A stretch of DNA of 64,000 nt from Rhizobium sp. R635 (GCF_002211285.1 NZ_LOKX01000003.1:1-64000), one strand, 5' to 3'. Positions 53,927 to 62,580 are shown, numbered from the stretch's first letter. The notes: generated from the sequence alone by a model not told the origin. Program-made: numbers and translations.

Positions 53927-56701
53927 ATGGCTGAAACTTGCTGGACGCTCCTGCAGATCGCACCGACGCAGGATGAGAACGACATTCGACGCGCCTATGC
54001 CCGGCGCCTGCGCGATTTCAGGCCTGACGAGGATCCGGAAGGATTCCAGCGGCTGGTCGGGGCCAAGGAAGCCGCGCTCAACTGGGCGACGTCAGCCGAG
54101 TTGCCGGCGTTGACCGTCGATGACGGGGAGGAACTGGAAGAGGGTGCCGACCTTGCGATGCTGACAAGGGCCGATATCGCCGATGGCTCGGATGAAAAGC
54201 TGACATTGGAAAAGCCGGGCGAAATGCCGCCGTCCGAGACACCGGCCGCAAATCCTACGGAATTTTCGCCGGAGATCGAGCCGATTGACGACGGACGGGA
54301 CAGTTTGGTCTTTGGGCGCCTGGACGAAATTGTGGCTCGGGAAAAAGAGCGCCCCTGGGGAACTGATCCGGCGCAGTACGAAGCGCAGCCGTGGATTGAG
54401 CTGTTCAATCTAGCTGCGGATATGAGCCTGCAACGTCACGAGCTTTTTCTCGAAGCCGTCGGCCGGCAGTTTCCATCGATTCTTCCGCAAATCGGACTTC
54501 AAGGGCTGGAAACAGTAAGGGAATTTGCCAAAGGGCGTGGCATTTCCGCTGTCGTTGAAGCAATCGAGCAGCAATGCAGATTTGCGGAGCGTCCGGCCAG
54601 CCTCGTGCATCTTTGCGGCCAAGAGGCCGCGATGATTTACTTCTCGTGGCTGGCGCATGCTCAATCGGCACGTAGCGTATTGCAACGGCGAGCGGCCGGG
54701 CGGGCCGCCTATATGGACGCACGCACGGGTCTGCCGGTCTTCCCGGCAGAAGACCGGCTTTTCGCCTTGGAAACGGCCGAATTGGTCGAATTCCACAAAG
54801 AAGCGGTCGACCGCGGTCGCTGGCCATTCCGCATTGATCTCAAAACCTTGTTCATTCCGACGACGCGGTTGGTATCTGCCGGATTGGCCTGGCAGGGCGG
54901 CCTTTTTCTCGTGGTTCTCGCCGCGATTGCCATGGGCGGCTTCTCGTTGACCAGCGACATCGCCCAGCTGTGTGCCCTGGCAGCCATTCCTGTTTTGCTC
55001 GGCGGCCGCGCCGCTATGGCATTCTTTCTCAACCGACTGGCGGTCGGAGCCGCGCTGCAGCGGGTGATGTATGCCGACCGTCTTGGGTTCTGGTCAAGGA
55101 AACCAAGGCCGGACGCGTTGCGCAATAAATGGCGCGAGTATGAGCGCCCCATATTCATGGCCGAGATTCTAGTGTCCTTGATGGTGCTTGTTTCGATACC
55201 GATCGCAATCTCGACCTTCTGGCAGCTTAGGGGCGATCTGGACAAGCCGGTCGAGACCGTCGTTTCCGAGATCGTTGTCTCCGCGCTCGATGGTGTTGCG
55301 AGCGACGACCGGTTGTCCGACAGTAAGCTCTTCGATCTGGTCGACTTCGTCATCGAGTCCGAGCGGACAAATTTCAGCGACCGCGGCAAGGGTGCCGACG
55401 TTCTGGTGCGTGATACCAAAAGACGCGGATGGCTGGCGGAATTGCACAGCCGAAAGGATCAACTGCTCGGCGGGAGCTGGCTGCGAGGCTCGGAACCAGT
55501 GTTGGTCGGCTCCACTATCGCAACGGTTGGGGCGGAGCGTGAACGTAAACTGCGCGTCCTTGCCGATGCATATCGTGTGGCAACGCCGGAAACGCGCATG
55601 CAGATCGAGCGATCGCTTGCAGCCTGGAGGCTGACCCTTAACCTTGCGGAGGACCCACAAACCATTGCAGCAGTATGGGCCGCCATTCCGCCGCGCAGCG
55701 ACGGTCCAAATCTGGATGCCTTCCCGGAGGGAATGCGAAGGTTGCTGATCGGCAAATTCCTGGCGAACGCGATCGGCAATTTTGTTGATGGGGACGTTCA
55801 GCTCGCCAGTCAGTTCCATTGGCTGCTGACAGTTCCCGCCGACAGGCTTTACGACATTGGGCCACTGCGGCCGTTCGATTCGACTTCTCTGGTTCCCGCT
55901 GGCGAACATGAAGCGCCTGTTATCGGCGATGACGCGGCAAACGGCCCGCCTCTGGCGGCGGACAGTCAGAATGAAACCATCGTTGCACGTTATTCCAAAG
56001 AGCAAGGCGACCGGCCGGCGCCCGAAATTCACTTGCCAGCCCTTTCTCGTATGGATGCGGCACTGGCGCGCTCGAGCTATTTCGATATTGCCCGCCTATG
56101 CCTTGACGCAAGCAGCGAAACGGATCGATTGCATATGCGCGAGGTGTTCGCCCAATCCCTGGCAAATCCGGCTGACGCCGCCATTTCGTCGAATACCGAT
56201 CTTTGGCAGAGGCTGGGACGGCTCGCGCTCGCGGAACCTGCGTGCTATCGCATGGCTTCCCTAACTGGAAGAGTGTCCGGGGTTGAATTACCGTCCGGCC
56301 GGGTGGATGACCAGTTCGACGCCATCGATGATGAACTGGATCATTTGACGGAGGCCGAACCGAACACCATAGGAGAGGTTCTCCAGTTTGTTGTCCCGCA
56401 AGAGGCTATGTACAGCTTTACCCGTAACCGAGTGATCTCGCATGCCCATTTTCTGCTCGGGAACTGGTTCCTCAACAAGCGGGAGTATCGCAACGCGATT
56501 CTGGAGTACGATCGGGCGCTGAAAGCGAAGCAATGCAACGAGTTTTACGTTCGCCGGGGCGAGGCGCTTCGGGCAGCAGGCGACGAAAAACGGGCCAATG
56601 CAGACTTTCTGCTGGCGCGCGAAACCTCTCAATGGTGCGTGATTGGCGGCACGGACGGTTTGCATTCGTCACTTACAGCGTTGGAAGAGAGCAGCCATTG
56701 A
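53927..56701 (+). CDS. Large membrane J-domain-like protein, partner of HscC
   Basis: 924 residues. Residues 1-50 form a J-like domain (CWTLLQIAPTQDENDIRRAYARRLRDF, then RPDEDPEGFQRLVGAKEAAL) resembling DjlB/DjlC, but the HPD triad that activates Hsp70 is R32-P33-D34. An acidic low-complexity linker follows (60-130), then a helical domain, two or three membrane segments (about 318-372 and 406-432), a large C-terminal part, and a TPR-like pair near the end (HFLLGNWFLNKREYRNAILEYDRALKAKQCNEFYVRRGEALRAAGDEKRA). It is about twice the length of E. coli DjlC. It probably tethers HscC at the inner membrane. Confidence 0.75.
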   Translation: MAETCWTLLQIAPTQDENDIRRAYARRLRDFRPDEDPEGFQRLVGAKEAALNWATSAELPALTVDDGEELEEGADLAMLTRADIADGSDEKLTLEKPGEMPPSETPAANPTEFSPEIEPIDDGRDSLVFGRLDEIVAREKERPWGTDPAQYEAQPWIELFNLAADMSLQRHELFLEAVGRQFPSILPQIGLQGLETVREFAKGRGISAVVEAIEQQCRFAERPASLVHLCGQEAAMIYFSWLAHAQSARSVLQRRAAGRAAYMDARTGLPVFPAEDRLFALETAELVEFHKEAVDRGRWPFRIDLKTLFIPTTRLVSAGLAWQGGLFLVVLAAIAMGGFSLTSDIAQLCALAAIPVLLGGRAAMAFFLNRLAVGAALQRVMYADRLGFWSRKPRPDALRNKWREYERPIFMAEILVSLMVLVSIPIAISTFWQLRGDLDKPVETVVSEIVVSALDGVASDDRLSDSKLFDLVDFVIESERTNFSDRGKGADVLVRDTKRRGWLAELHSRKDQLLGGSWLRGSEPVLVGSTIATVGAERERKLRVLADAYRVATPETRMQIERSLAAWRLTLNLAEDPQTIAAVWAAIPPRSDGPNLDAFPEGMRRLLIGKFLANAIGNFVDGDVQLASQFHWLLTVPADRLYDIGPLRPFDSTSLVPAGEHEAPVIGDDAANGPPLAADSQNETIVARYSKEQGDRPAPEIHLPALSRMDAALARSSYFDIARLCLDASSETDRLHMREVFAQSLANPADAAISSNTDLWQRLGRLALAEPACYRMASLTGRVSGVELPSGRVDDQFDAIDDELDHLTEAEPNTIGEVLQFVVPQEAMYSFTRNRVISHAHFLLGNWFLNKREYRNAILEYDRALKAKQCNEFYVRRGEALRAAGDEKRANADFLLARETSQWCVIGGTDGLHSSLTALEESSH

Positions 56702-56831
56702 TCTCAGTCCGGTTGCGGTGCCGGAGAGATTTTGCAGCTAAATATAGCCGATAGGGTATACGTTGTCCGTGGATGCGATGTGTCGAGATCTTCTCCTGCG
56801 ACGGCTATTGTTTTCTTACTGCGTGTTCATG

Positions 56832-56861
56832 CTTGACTCATCCATACCCCGCTGGCTATAC
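56832..56861 (+). promoter_or_regulatory. Promoter of the first ArsR-AHSA1 module
   Basis: CTTGAC (56832-56837), 18-bp spacer, CTATAC (56856-56861): an exact rhizobial -35 and a 5/6 -10. The start is expected around 56868, within the inverted repeat that follows. Confidence 0.7.
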
Positions 56862-56864
56862 GTT

Positions 56865-56890
56865 AATTCATAGCTGACGAGGTATGAATT
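56865..56890. promoter_or_regulatory. Candidate ArsR operator
   Basis: AATTCATA (56865-56872) and TATGAATT (56883-56890) form a perfect 8-bp inverted repeat with a 10-bp spacer, overlapping the predicted start of transcription and ending 4 bp before the ArsR start codon. Binding would block the promoter, consistent with autorepression. Confidence 0.65.
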
Positions 56891-56894
56891 CCAG

Positions 56895-57218
56895 ATGTCT
56901 GACGCTCATGACGTGCTTTTCAGAACGCTTGCCGATCCCACCCGGCGGGCGCTTTTCGAGCGGTTGTGCCGGGAAGGGGAAAAGACGGTCGGGGCGCTGA
57001 CGGCGCATGCCGGGGTCTCGCAGCCGGTCGTTTCGAAACATCTCGGGCTCCTGAAGCAGGCGGGCCTGGTGCGCGACCGCCATGAAGGGCGGCAGACGCA
57101 TTACAGCGCGCAGCTTGGGGCGCTTGCGCCGTTGGTCGACTGGACCAGTGAGATGGCGGGCTTCTGGCAGAGCCGTTTCGATGCTCTCGAAGATTTGCTG
57201 AAGAGGATGGATCAATGA
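56895..57218 (+). CDS. ArsR-family winged-helix regulator (module 1)
   Basis: 107 residues. DVLFRTLADPTRRALFERLCREGEKTVGALTAHAGVSQPVVSKHLGLLKQAGLVRDRHEGRQTHYSAQ is a complete winged helix. The metal-binding ELCVCDL motif of arsenic sensors is missing, so it is of the non-metal class usually paired with AHSA1 genes. Its stop overlaps the next gene by 4 bp. Confidence 0.9.
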   Translation: MSDAHDVLFRTLADPTRRALFERLCREGEKTVGALTAHAGVSQPVVSKHLGLLKQAGLVRDRHEGRQTHYSAQLGALAPLVDWTSEMAGFWQSRFDALEDLLKRMDQ

Positions 57219-57625
57219 CCGACTTATCGACCGAGACGCGCTCCGTCATCATCGAAAGGGAGATGCCTTTTCCCACGGAAAAGATCTGGCGGGCGCTGAC
57301 CCAGCCGCACCTGATCCAGGAGTGGCTGATGAGGAGCGACTTCAAGCCGGTCGTCGACCATCGCTTCAATTTCAACGCCGATTGGGGCTCCGTCGACTGC
57401 CGGGTTCTTGAGGTCGAGCCAAACAGGACGCTCGCCTACACCTGGGGCGCCTATGGCTTGGAAACCATCGTCACCTGGACGCTCACCCCGACGGGCACGG
57501 GCACGCATCTGCGCATGGAACAGACGGGCTTCCGGTCGGATCAGCGGCAGGCCTACGGGGGCGCCAGGAGCGGCTGGCCGCAATTCTTCGAAAAGCTGGA
57601 GCAGGTGTTGGCGCGGGTGGAGTGA
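57215..57625 (+). CDS. AHSA1/SRPBCC-domain protein (module 1)
   Basis: 136 residues of helix-grip fold, beginning SVIIEREMPFPTEKIWRALTQPHLIQEWLMRSDFKPVVDHRFNF and containing TWTLTPTGTGTHLRMEQTGF. AHSA1-like proteins encoded with ArsR regulators likely bind a hydrophobic ligand. It follows the ArsR gene in one transcript. Confidence 0.88.
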   Translation: MTDLSTETRSVIIEREMPFPTEKIWRALTQPHLIQEWLMRSDFKPVVDHRFNFNADWGSVDCRVLEVEPNRTLAYTWGAYGLETIVTWTLTPTGTGTHLRMEQTGFRSDQRQAYGGARSGWPQFFEKLEQVLARVE

Positions 57626-57674
57626 GGCCGTAGCCGATGGCAGCCCGTGCTGCCTCTTCGAGAAGGAGGTTTCG

Positions 57675-57896
57675 TTGAACTGGAACAACTGGTTTCGGCA
57701 GATCCACCGTTGGCTGTCCATTGCCTTTACGCTGGCGGTCATAGCCAATATCATCGCCATGGTGCAGGGGAGGTCGGCCGTCTGGGTGGGGCTCTTGGCG
57801 CTGCTGCCGCTCTGCCTGCTTCTTGCGACCGGTCTAACCTTGTTCGTGCTGCCTTATGCTGCGAAGCGGCGCGACATGGGCTCCACCGGCGAATAG
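57675..57896 (+). CDS. Small two-helix membrane protein
   Basis: 73 residues from a TTG at 57675, chosen because AAGGAGG lies at 57663-57669 and the protein then starts MNWNNWFRQIHRWLSIAFTLAVIANIIAM. A second membrane segment (VWVGLLALLPLCLLLATGLTLFVLPYA) follows, with a basic tail. No family name is certain. It is embedded between the AHSA1 and DUF1801 genes and probably cotranscribed. Confidence 0.7.
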   Translation: MNWNNWFRQIHRWLSIAFTLAVIANIIAMVQGRSAVWVGLLALLPLCLLLATGLTLFVLPYAAKRRDMGSTGE

Positions 57897-57907
57897 GAGG
57901 AAACGCT

Positions 57908-58378
57908 ATGGCGGGCAGAACGTCGAAGGCTGCGGAAAAGGTCACGAAAAAGACCGTCGCCAAGCCGGCCGCCGCGGAGCCAACCCTTCTTTCGGGCGGC
58001 AATCCGCAGATCCCCAAAGGCTATGGCGAAGCGCCCGTGCAGGCCTATATCGCGGCCATGCCGGGCTGGAAGAGCGACATCGGGCGCCGCCTCGATGCGC
58101 TCATCACCCGCACGGTGCCCGAAGTCTCCAAGGCGGTCAAATGGAACTCGCCCTTCTATGGCATGGAAGGGCAGGGCTGGTTCCTCGGCATCCATTGCTT
58201 CACGAAATACATCAAAGTGGCCTTCTTCAAGGGGGCGTCTCTGCATCCCCTGCCGCCGGGTGCATCCAAGCAGAAGGAGGTGCGCTACCTCGACATTCGC
58301 GAGGACGACCCGTTCGATGAGGCGCAGATCGCCTCCTGGGTCGAGCAGGCGAGCCGATTGCCCGGCGAACGGATGTGA
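57908..58378 (+). CDS. DUF1801 family protein A
   Basis: 156 residues from the ATG at 57908 after TAGGAGGAAACGC. A basic, Lys/Ala-rich N-terminus (1-25) precedes the DUF1801 core: ALITRTVPEVSKAVKWNSPFYGMEGQGWFLGIHCFTKYIKVAFFKGASLHPLPPG. The fold is YdhG-like; function unknown. A longer frame beginning at 57647 is a shadow of the upstream genes. The next gene is a paralogue. Confidence 0.85.
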   Translation: MAGRTSKAAEKVTKKTVAKPAAAEPTLLSGGNPQIPKGYGEAPVQAYIAAMPGWKSDIGRRLDALITRTVPEVSKAVKWNSPFYGMEGQGWFLGIHCFTKYIKVAFFKGASLHPLPPGASKQKEVRYLDIREDDPFDEAQIASWVEQASRLPGERM

Positions 58379-58413
58379 GGCTGTCGATGCCGAGTGAGGA
58401 GAGAGCGATAGAC

Positions 58414-58866
58414 ATGAAGAAAGCGACGGCAACCGTGAAAAAGACCGATACAGGCGTCGAAAACGGGGGAGCCTCTCCCTCGCAATTGATCGATGCGAGG
58501 ATTGAGGAGCTCAAGGATTGGCGCGGCGAAATGCTCGCCCGGGTCCGAGAGTTCATCAAGCAGGCTGAGCCCGAAGTGGTCGAGGAGTGGAAGTGGCGTG
58601 GGGTTCCGGTGTGGGAGCGCGCCGGCATCATCTGCACCGGAGAGACCTACAAGAGCGTGGTCAAGCTGACCTTTGCCAAGGGAGCCTCGCTGGAGGATCC
58701 CAAAGGTCTTTTCAACTCCAGCCTCGAAGGCAATACCCGGCGCGCCATTGATTTTCATGAGGGCGACGAGATCGATGAAGAGGCGTTGAAGGCGCTCGTC
58801 AGCGCTGCCGCGGCGCTGAATACCTCAGTGAAGCCGGGAGGCTCGCGGAAGAAATCAAGCCGCTGA
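58414..58866 (+). CDS. DUF1801 family protein B (paralogue)
   Basis: 150 residues from the ATG at 58414 (GAGGAGAG upstream); a GTG at 58375 overlapping the previous stop is an alternative. The Lys-rich N-terminus KKATATVKKTDTG and the core REFIKQAEPEVVEEWKWRGVPVWERAGIICTGETYKSVVKLTFAKGASLEDP parallel the preceding protein. A lysine-rich tail (SRKKSSR) suggests nucleic-acid contact. Its stop is 11 bp from the convergent AHSA1 gene. Confidence 0.83.
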   Translation: MKKATATVKKTDTGVENGGASPSQLIDARIEELKDWRGEMLARVREFIKQAEPEVVEEWKWRGVPVWERAGIICTGETYKSVVKLTFAKGASLEDPKGLFNSSLEGNTRRAIDFHEGDEIDEEALKALVSAAAALNTSVKPGGSRKKSSR

Positions 58867-58877
58867 GGCTTGGTGCG

Positions 58878-59354
58878 TTAATGAATCGCGCTCGTCTCGC
58901 GCTCCAAGAAGAGCGTGAGATTGTCGAGGCCGATCTTGGTGCCCTGGAGACGGGCGCCGTTGTCGGGGTAGCCGTCGAGGAAGACCACCTGCTCGGTGAA
59001 GACCATTCTGGTGCCGCCGGGGGTGGCCTTGAAGGTGACGGTAGCGAGCGAGGCGGAGATGCGGGTTTGCCCGAGTTTCATCTCATAGGCATAGACGATG
59101 CGGGTATCGGGCACGATATCGATGTAATGGGCGTCATAGGCGTGCAGAAGGCCATCGGTGTCGGCGACATAGTTCCTCTCCGCGCCGCCAGGACGGAAAT
59201 CGAGAGCGTATTCCAGCGGCACCCATTCGCCGTGGCAGGCAAACCATTGCCGTTTGGATTCCGGCATCGACCAGGCGCGGAAGACGCGGGCGACGGGCGC
59301 CTTCAGGCGGCGCTCGATGACGAAGGTGGTATGTTCGGCAGAGCGTGTCGTCAT
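58878..59354 (-). CDS. AHSA1/SRPBCC-domain protein (module 2)
   Basis: 158 residues: HTTFVIERRLKAPVARVFRAWSMPESKRQWFACHGEWVPLEYALDFRPGGAERN with a later VTFKATPGGTRMVFTEQVVFLDGYPDNGARLQGTKIGLDNL. It is a typical partner of an upstream ArsR gene, which it overlaps by 4 bp. Not closely similar to module 1, so the two modules are not a recent duplicate. Confidence 0.88.
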   Translation of the reverse strand: MTTRSAEHTTFVIERRLKAPVARVFRAWSMPESKRQWFACHGEWVPLEYALDFRPGGAERNYVADTDGLLHAYDAHYIDIVPDTRIVYAYEMKLGQTRISASLATVTFKATPGGTRMVFTEQVVFLDGYPDNGARLQGTKIGLDNLTLFLERETSAIH

Positions 59355-59692
59355 TCTGGAAGGGTCTCCGTTTCATCGGCGAGGAATTGGTCCAGCCTGT
59401 CGAAGGCGGCGGTCCAGCGGGCCTTTCGCTGCTCCACCCAGCGCTCGACGGCGGCGAGTGCATCCTGCTGCAGGCGATAGGTCCGCACCCGGCCGGATTT
59501 TTCCGAAAGCACGAGGCCGCTCTCCTCCAGCACCTGGAGGTGCTTCATCACGGTCGGCAGGGCGACGGCGAGCGGCGCGGCGAGCTCCGTAACGGAGGCG
59601 GGCCCGCGGCCGAGCCGGTCGATCATGCCGCGGCGGCTGCGATCGGAAAGCGCGTGAAACATGCGGTCGAGATCCGCCTGGCCGTCGATCAT
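59351..59692 (-). CDS. ArsR-family winged-helix regulator (module 2)
   Basis: 113 residues. MFHALSDRSRRGMIDRLGRGPASVTELAAPLAVALPTVMKHLQVLEESGLVLSEKSGRVRTYRLQ is a full winged helix without the Cys metal site. It lies between GST and AHSA1 genes with 4-bp overlaps on both sides and presumably represses the operon through the palindrome at 60392-60413. Confidence 0.9.
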   Translation of the reverse strand: MIDGQADLDRMFHALSDRSRRGMIDRLGRGPASVTELAAPLAVALPTVMKHLQVLEESGLVLSEKSGRVRTYRLQQDALAAVERWVEQRKARWTAAFDRLDQFLADETETLPE

Positions 59693-60375
59693 CCCGCCGC
59701 ATCCCGGAAGCGGGCGGGCAGCCTGTCATGATAGGGATAGAACTTGAAATAGGGGCGGGCCTCTTCCAGCGCCCTTGCGAAGGACGGGCGCGCCAGCAGC
59801 CTGTCGTAATAGGCGCGAAGTTTCGGCTGTTCCTCAGAAAACGGGACCAGCGTCTCAGCATAGAAGAGGGCGGGTCCCGCGGCGCAATCGGCCATGGTGA
59901 AAGCCTCGCCGGTTATCCAGGGGCTTTCGCCCAGCTGCTTTTCGATCATCGCATAGGCAGTCGCGAGCGTCGCCCTGCAAGCGGCCATCTCTATCTCGTC
60001 CGCCGTGCCCTCGGGACGCCGGCGATGGCTGACGAGCGTCTGCATCGGCGTCTGGACATAATGATCGAAGAAGCGGTCCCAGAGGCGGACTTGCAGCGCC
60101 CGGTCGATCTCCAGCGGCAGCAGGGGGACGGGGCCGGGATAATAGTGATCGAGATATTCGATGATGATCGTCGTTTCGGGAATGGTGCTGTCACGCGCCT
60201 CATCCCTCAGCAGCGGCATCTTGCCGATTGGCCAGAAGCGGAAGAGATCGGCGCGCGAGGCCTCGTCGGAAAGATCGACGAGACGATTTTCGAAGGGCGT
60301 CGCGTTTTCATAAAGCGCGATCAGAACCTTGTGGCAGAAGGAAGCGAGCGGATGCCCATAGAACACGAGCGACAT
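59689..60375 (-). CDS. Glutathione S-transferase family protein
   Basis: 228 residues. The thioredoxin-like N-domain reads LVFYGHPLASFCHKVLIALYENATPFENRLVDLSDEASRADLFRFWPIGKMPLLRDE, with Pro in the GKMPLL cis-Pro motif, and the C-terminal helical domain has ITGEAFTMADCAAGPAL. It is the first gene of the module 2 operon, giving a probable detoxification link to the ligand sensed by the ArsR protein. Confidence 0.9.
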   Translation of the reverse strand: MSLVFYGHPLASFCHKVLIALYENATPFENRLVDLSDEASRADLFRFWPIGKMPLLRDEARDSTIPETTIIIEYLDHYYPGPVPLLPLEIDRALQVRLWDRFFDHYVQTPMQTLVSHRRRPEGTADEIEMAACRATLATAYAMIEKQLGESPWITGEAFTMADCAAGPALFYAETLVPFSEEQPKLRAYYDRLLARPSFARALEEARPYFKFYPYHDRLPARFRDAAG

Positions 60376-60391
60376 GCGGCGACCTTTCCTA

Positions 60392-60413
60392 TTCGGTAAA
60401 ACACTTTACCGAA
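60392..60413. promoter_or_regulatory. Perfect palindrome in the GST-ArsR-AHSA1 promoter
   Basis: TTCGGTAAA (60392-60400), ACAC, TTTACCGAA (60405-60413): 9-bp arms, all paired, 17 bp before the GST start codon. A strong candidate operator for the ArsR protein of the operon. Confidence 0.7.
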
Positions 60414-60477
60414 CGACTAACTATCAGGTCGGAGGGCGTCGCGCAACAAATACTTCGCTAGTCGCGCAACTATTCCC

Positions 60478-61296
60478 TCAGCCGATGTATCGAGCGATCA
60501 CCAGATGGCCGGGTGTCGGCTGACCGTCTTCCATGCGCACGTTGATATCCGAAATCTCGACGAGTTCGAAACCGGTCGCCGTCAGGCGTTCCCGGACATA
60601 GGCATCGGCATGGGCGAAACGCTGGTGCGCGCCGACCATATAGGCGCGGCCGGCAAGCATCTCCTCGGGCAGGGTTTCGGAGGAAAAGATGAACAGCCCG
60701 CCCGGCGTCAGGTTTTCGGCGGCGCCGAAGAACAGCGGCTCGAGCGCGCCGAGATAGGGCAGCACGTCGGTGGCGGTGATGAGGTCGAAGGCGTCCTCGT
60801 CATTGTCGTCGAGGAAATCCTCGACCTCGGCGACGAAAAGCGTCTCGTAGAGATCCTTTTCATGGGCGATCTCGACCATTTTCTCCGATATGTCGATGCC
60901 GGTCATATCCTCGCACAGGTCGCGCAGCGTGCCGCCGGTGAGGCCGGTGCCGCAGCCGAGATCGAGCAGCCGCTTGAAAGGCCCGAGATCGAGCGCCTGC
61001 AGGCGCTGGCGCACCAGCATCGGCACGTGATAGCCGAGCTGCTCGACGAGCACGTCCTCGAAGACCTCGGCATGCTGGTCGAACAGGGTTTCGACATAGG
61101 CGTCGGGCGCCTTGACCGGGGTTTCGCCGCGGCCCATCGCGGCGATGCGCACGGCAGCGCCACCATGGTCGTCGGGATCGATCGCCAGGACTTCCTCATA
61201 GGCCGCCACCGCCGCATCGACATCGCCGGCCTTTTCCAGCGCCAGTGCGCGGTTATAGGCCTCGCCAAGGGCTTCTTCGTCGATCTTCTTTGCCAT
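60478..61296 (-). CDS. TPR-containing SAM-dependent methyltransferase
   Basis: 272 residues. Two TPR-like helices (EEALGEAYNRALALEKAGDVDAAVAAYEEVLAIDPDD) precede a linker, YVETLFDQHAEVFEDVLVEQLGYHVPMLVRQRL, and a class I methyltransferase domain with LLDLGCGTGLTGGTLRDLCEDMTGIDISEKMVEIA and DLITATDVLPYLG. The family is common in Rhizobiales; a protein or quinone-like substrate is possible, not known. It appears monocistronic. Confidence 0.85.
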   Translation of the reverse strand: MAKKIDEEALGEAYNRALALEKAGDVDAAVAAYEEVLAIDPDDHGGAAVRIAAMGRGETPVKAPDAYVETLFDQHAEVFEDVLVEQLGYHVPMLVRQRLQALDLGPFKRLLDLGCGTGLTGGTLRDLCEDMTGIDISEKMVEIAHEKDLYETLFVAEVEDFLDDNDEDAFDLITATDVLPYLGALEPLFFGAAENLTPGGLFIFSSETLPEEMLAGRAYMVGAHQRFAHADAYVRERLTATGFELVEISDINVRMEDGQPTPGHLVIARYIG

Positions 61297-61410
61297 AGCG
61301 GTTCATGTCCTTCTGTTTTCAGGCATGGCTCTAGGACGGCTTTCGATGTTTTGCAATGGCGTGGCGACAGGCGCAGAATGGCCAAAAAGAAGACGACGGG
61401 AGGAAATGCC

Positions 61411-62136
61411 ATGAAAGCGGAGCAAGACAGGGTGCCCCTGGCAAGCGAGGCAGAGGGTGAGCGCCCCTTGCTGCTGCCCACGACGCCGGGCGAGATCACC
61501 AATTCGCTCAGCCATTATTACCGCGGCGAACTCGGACGGATGACGAGCTGGCGCGACCGCATCGACCGGACGTCCAACTGGGCGATCACCGTGGTGGCGG
61601 CGCTGCTTTCGGTGTCGCTGTCGACGCCGACCTCACATCATGGCGTGCTGTTGTTCGGCATGATGCTGGTGACGCTGCTTCTGATGATCGAGGCGCGGCG
61701 CTACCGCTTCTTCGATATCTACCGCGCCCGAATCCGGCAGATCGAGCGCTGTTATTTCGCGCAGATCATGGCGCCGGACGCTAAGGCCGGCAGCGAATGG
61801 GCCGCGGTGATCGCCAACAGCCTGCGTCATCCCCGCTTTCTTCTCAGCTATGGGGAAGCGATGCACCGGCGGCTCAAACGCAATTACGGCTGGATGTATT
61901 TCATCCTGCTTCTTGCATGGTGCCTGAAGATCTCGACGCCGAAACTGCAGACGGAGGGCGCGCCGGCGCTGCAGGCGCAGTCATGGACTTATGTCATCGA
62001 CAATGCCGTGCTCGGGCCGCTTCCCGGCCTCGCGGTCATTTCGATCGTCGTCACCTTCTACGTCGGCGTCCTCTGTTTCGCCCTGCGTCCGGACCGGGAC
62101 GAAGGCGAATTCGGCCATGGCGAGGCGCATGTCTGA
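61411..62136 (+). CDS. DUF2270 membrane protein
   Basis: 241 residues from the ATG at 61411, after GGGAGGAAATGCC; the ATG at 61378 is possible but has no site. The core NSLSHYYRGELGRMTSWRDRIDRTSNWAITVVAALLSVSLSTP is typical of DUF2270, and MIEARRYRFFDIYRARIRQIERCYFAQIMAP follows. Three or four membrane segments (about 55-90, 165-185, 205-225). Function unknown. Confidence 0.85.
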   Translation: MKAEQDRVPLASEAEGERPLLLPTTPGEITNSLSHYYRGELGRMTSWRDRIDRTSNWAITVVAALLSVSLSTPTSHHGVLLFGMMLVTLLLMIEARRYRFFDIYRARIRQIERCYFAQIMAPDAKAGSEWAAVIANSLRHPRFLLSYGEAMHRRLKRNYGWMYFILLLAWCLKISTPKLQTEGAPALQAQSWTYVIDNAVLGPLPGLAVISIVVTFYVGVLCFALRPDRDEGEFGHGEAHV

Positions 62137-62403
62137 TCAGTGCAGGATGAACTCGCCCTTCAGCGCCCGCCACTCGGTTGCCGAGATCAGCTTGCGGTGG
62201 ACGTAGCGGACCGAATGCAGAGGCCCGTCGAGTTTTTCCTGCCAGAATTTCAGGAAACCGCGCATCTCGGGAAAATCGGGGGCGAGGTCATAGTCCTGCC
62301 AGACGTAAGTCTGCAGGATCGCCGGGTGGTCCGGCAGGTGGTAGAGGATCTGGGCGGTCGTCAGGCCGTAACCCTGCAGTTGCTTTTCCATGTCCTTGTG
62401 CAT
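62137..62403 (-). CDS. usg: Usg family protein
   Basis: 88 residues: MEKQLQGYGLTTAQILYHLPDHPAILQTYVWQDYDLAPDFPEMRGFLKFWQEKLDGPLHSVRYVH is the Usg signature. The name comes from a gene upstream of a tryptophan-operon segment; its function is unknown. Here no trp genes are adjacent. Its stop meets the convergent DUF2270 stop. Confidence 0.88.
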   Translation of the reverse strand: MHKDMEKQLQGYGLTTAQILYHLPDHPAILQTYVWQDYDLAPDFPEMRGFLKFWQEKLDGPLHSVRYVHRKLISATEWRALKGEFILH

Positions 62404-62580
62404 CGTATTCAGCTTCTTCTCGTTCCCACTCGCGCTTTATTAGCGCTAGGTGAAATGGAAACATGCGAGTGGTTAACGGAAGCTTAACAGATGTATCGCG
62501 GAGGAAATATTCTTTTTTATTTCAATAACTTGGCAGCATCGTGGGATGAGTGCTGCCAAGCTGCGCCAGGGTGCTGCGCA

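Noticed and set aside
53927..54080. Canonical DnaJ
   Set aside because: No HPD triad, no Gly/Phe region and no Cys-rich zinc domain; only the J-like helix pattern is there.
60505..61410. N-terminal extension of the DUF2270 frame
   Set aside because: It is antisense to the TPR-methyltransferase; the real start at 61411 has a strong GGGAGGA site.
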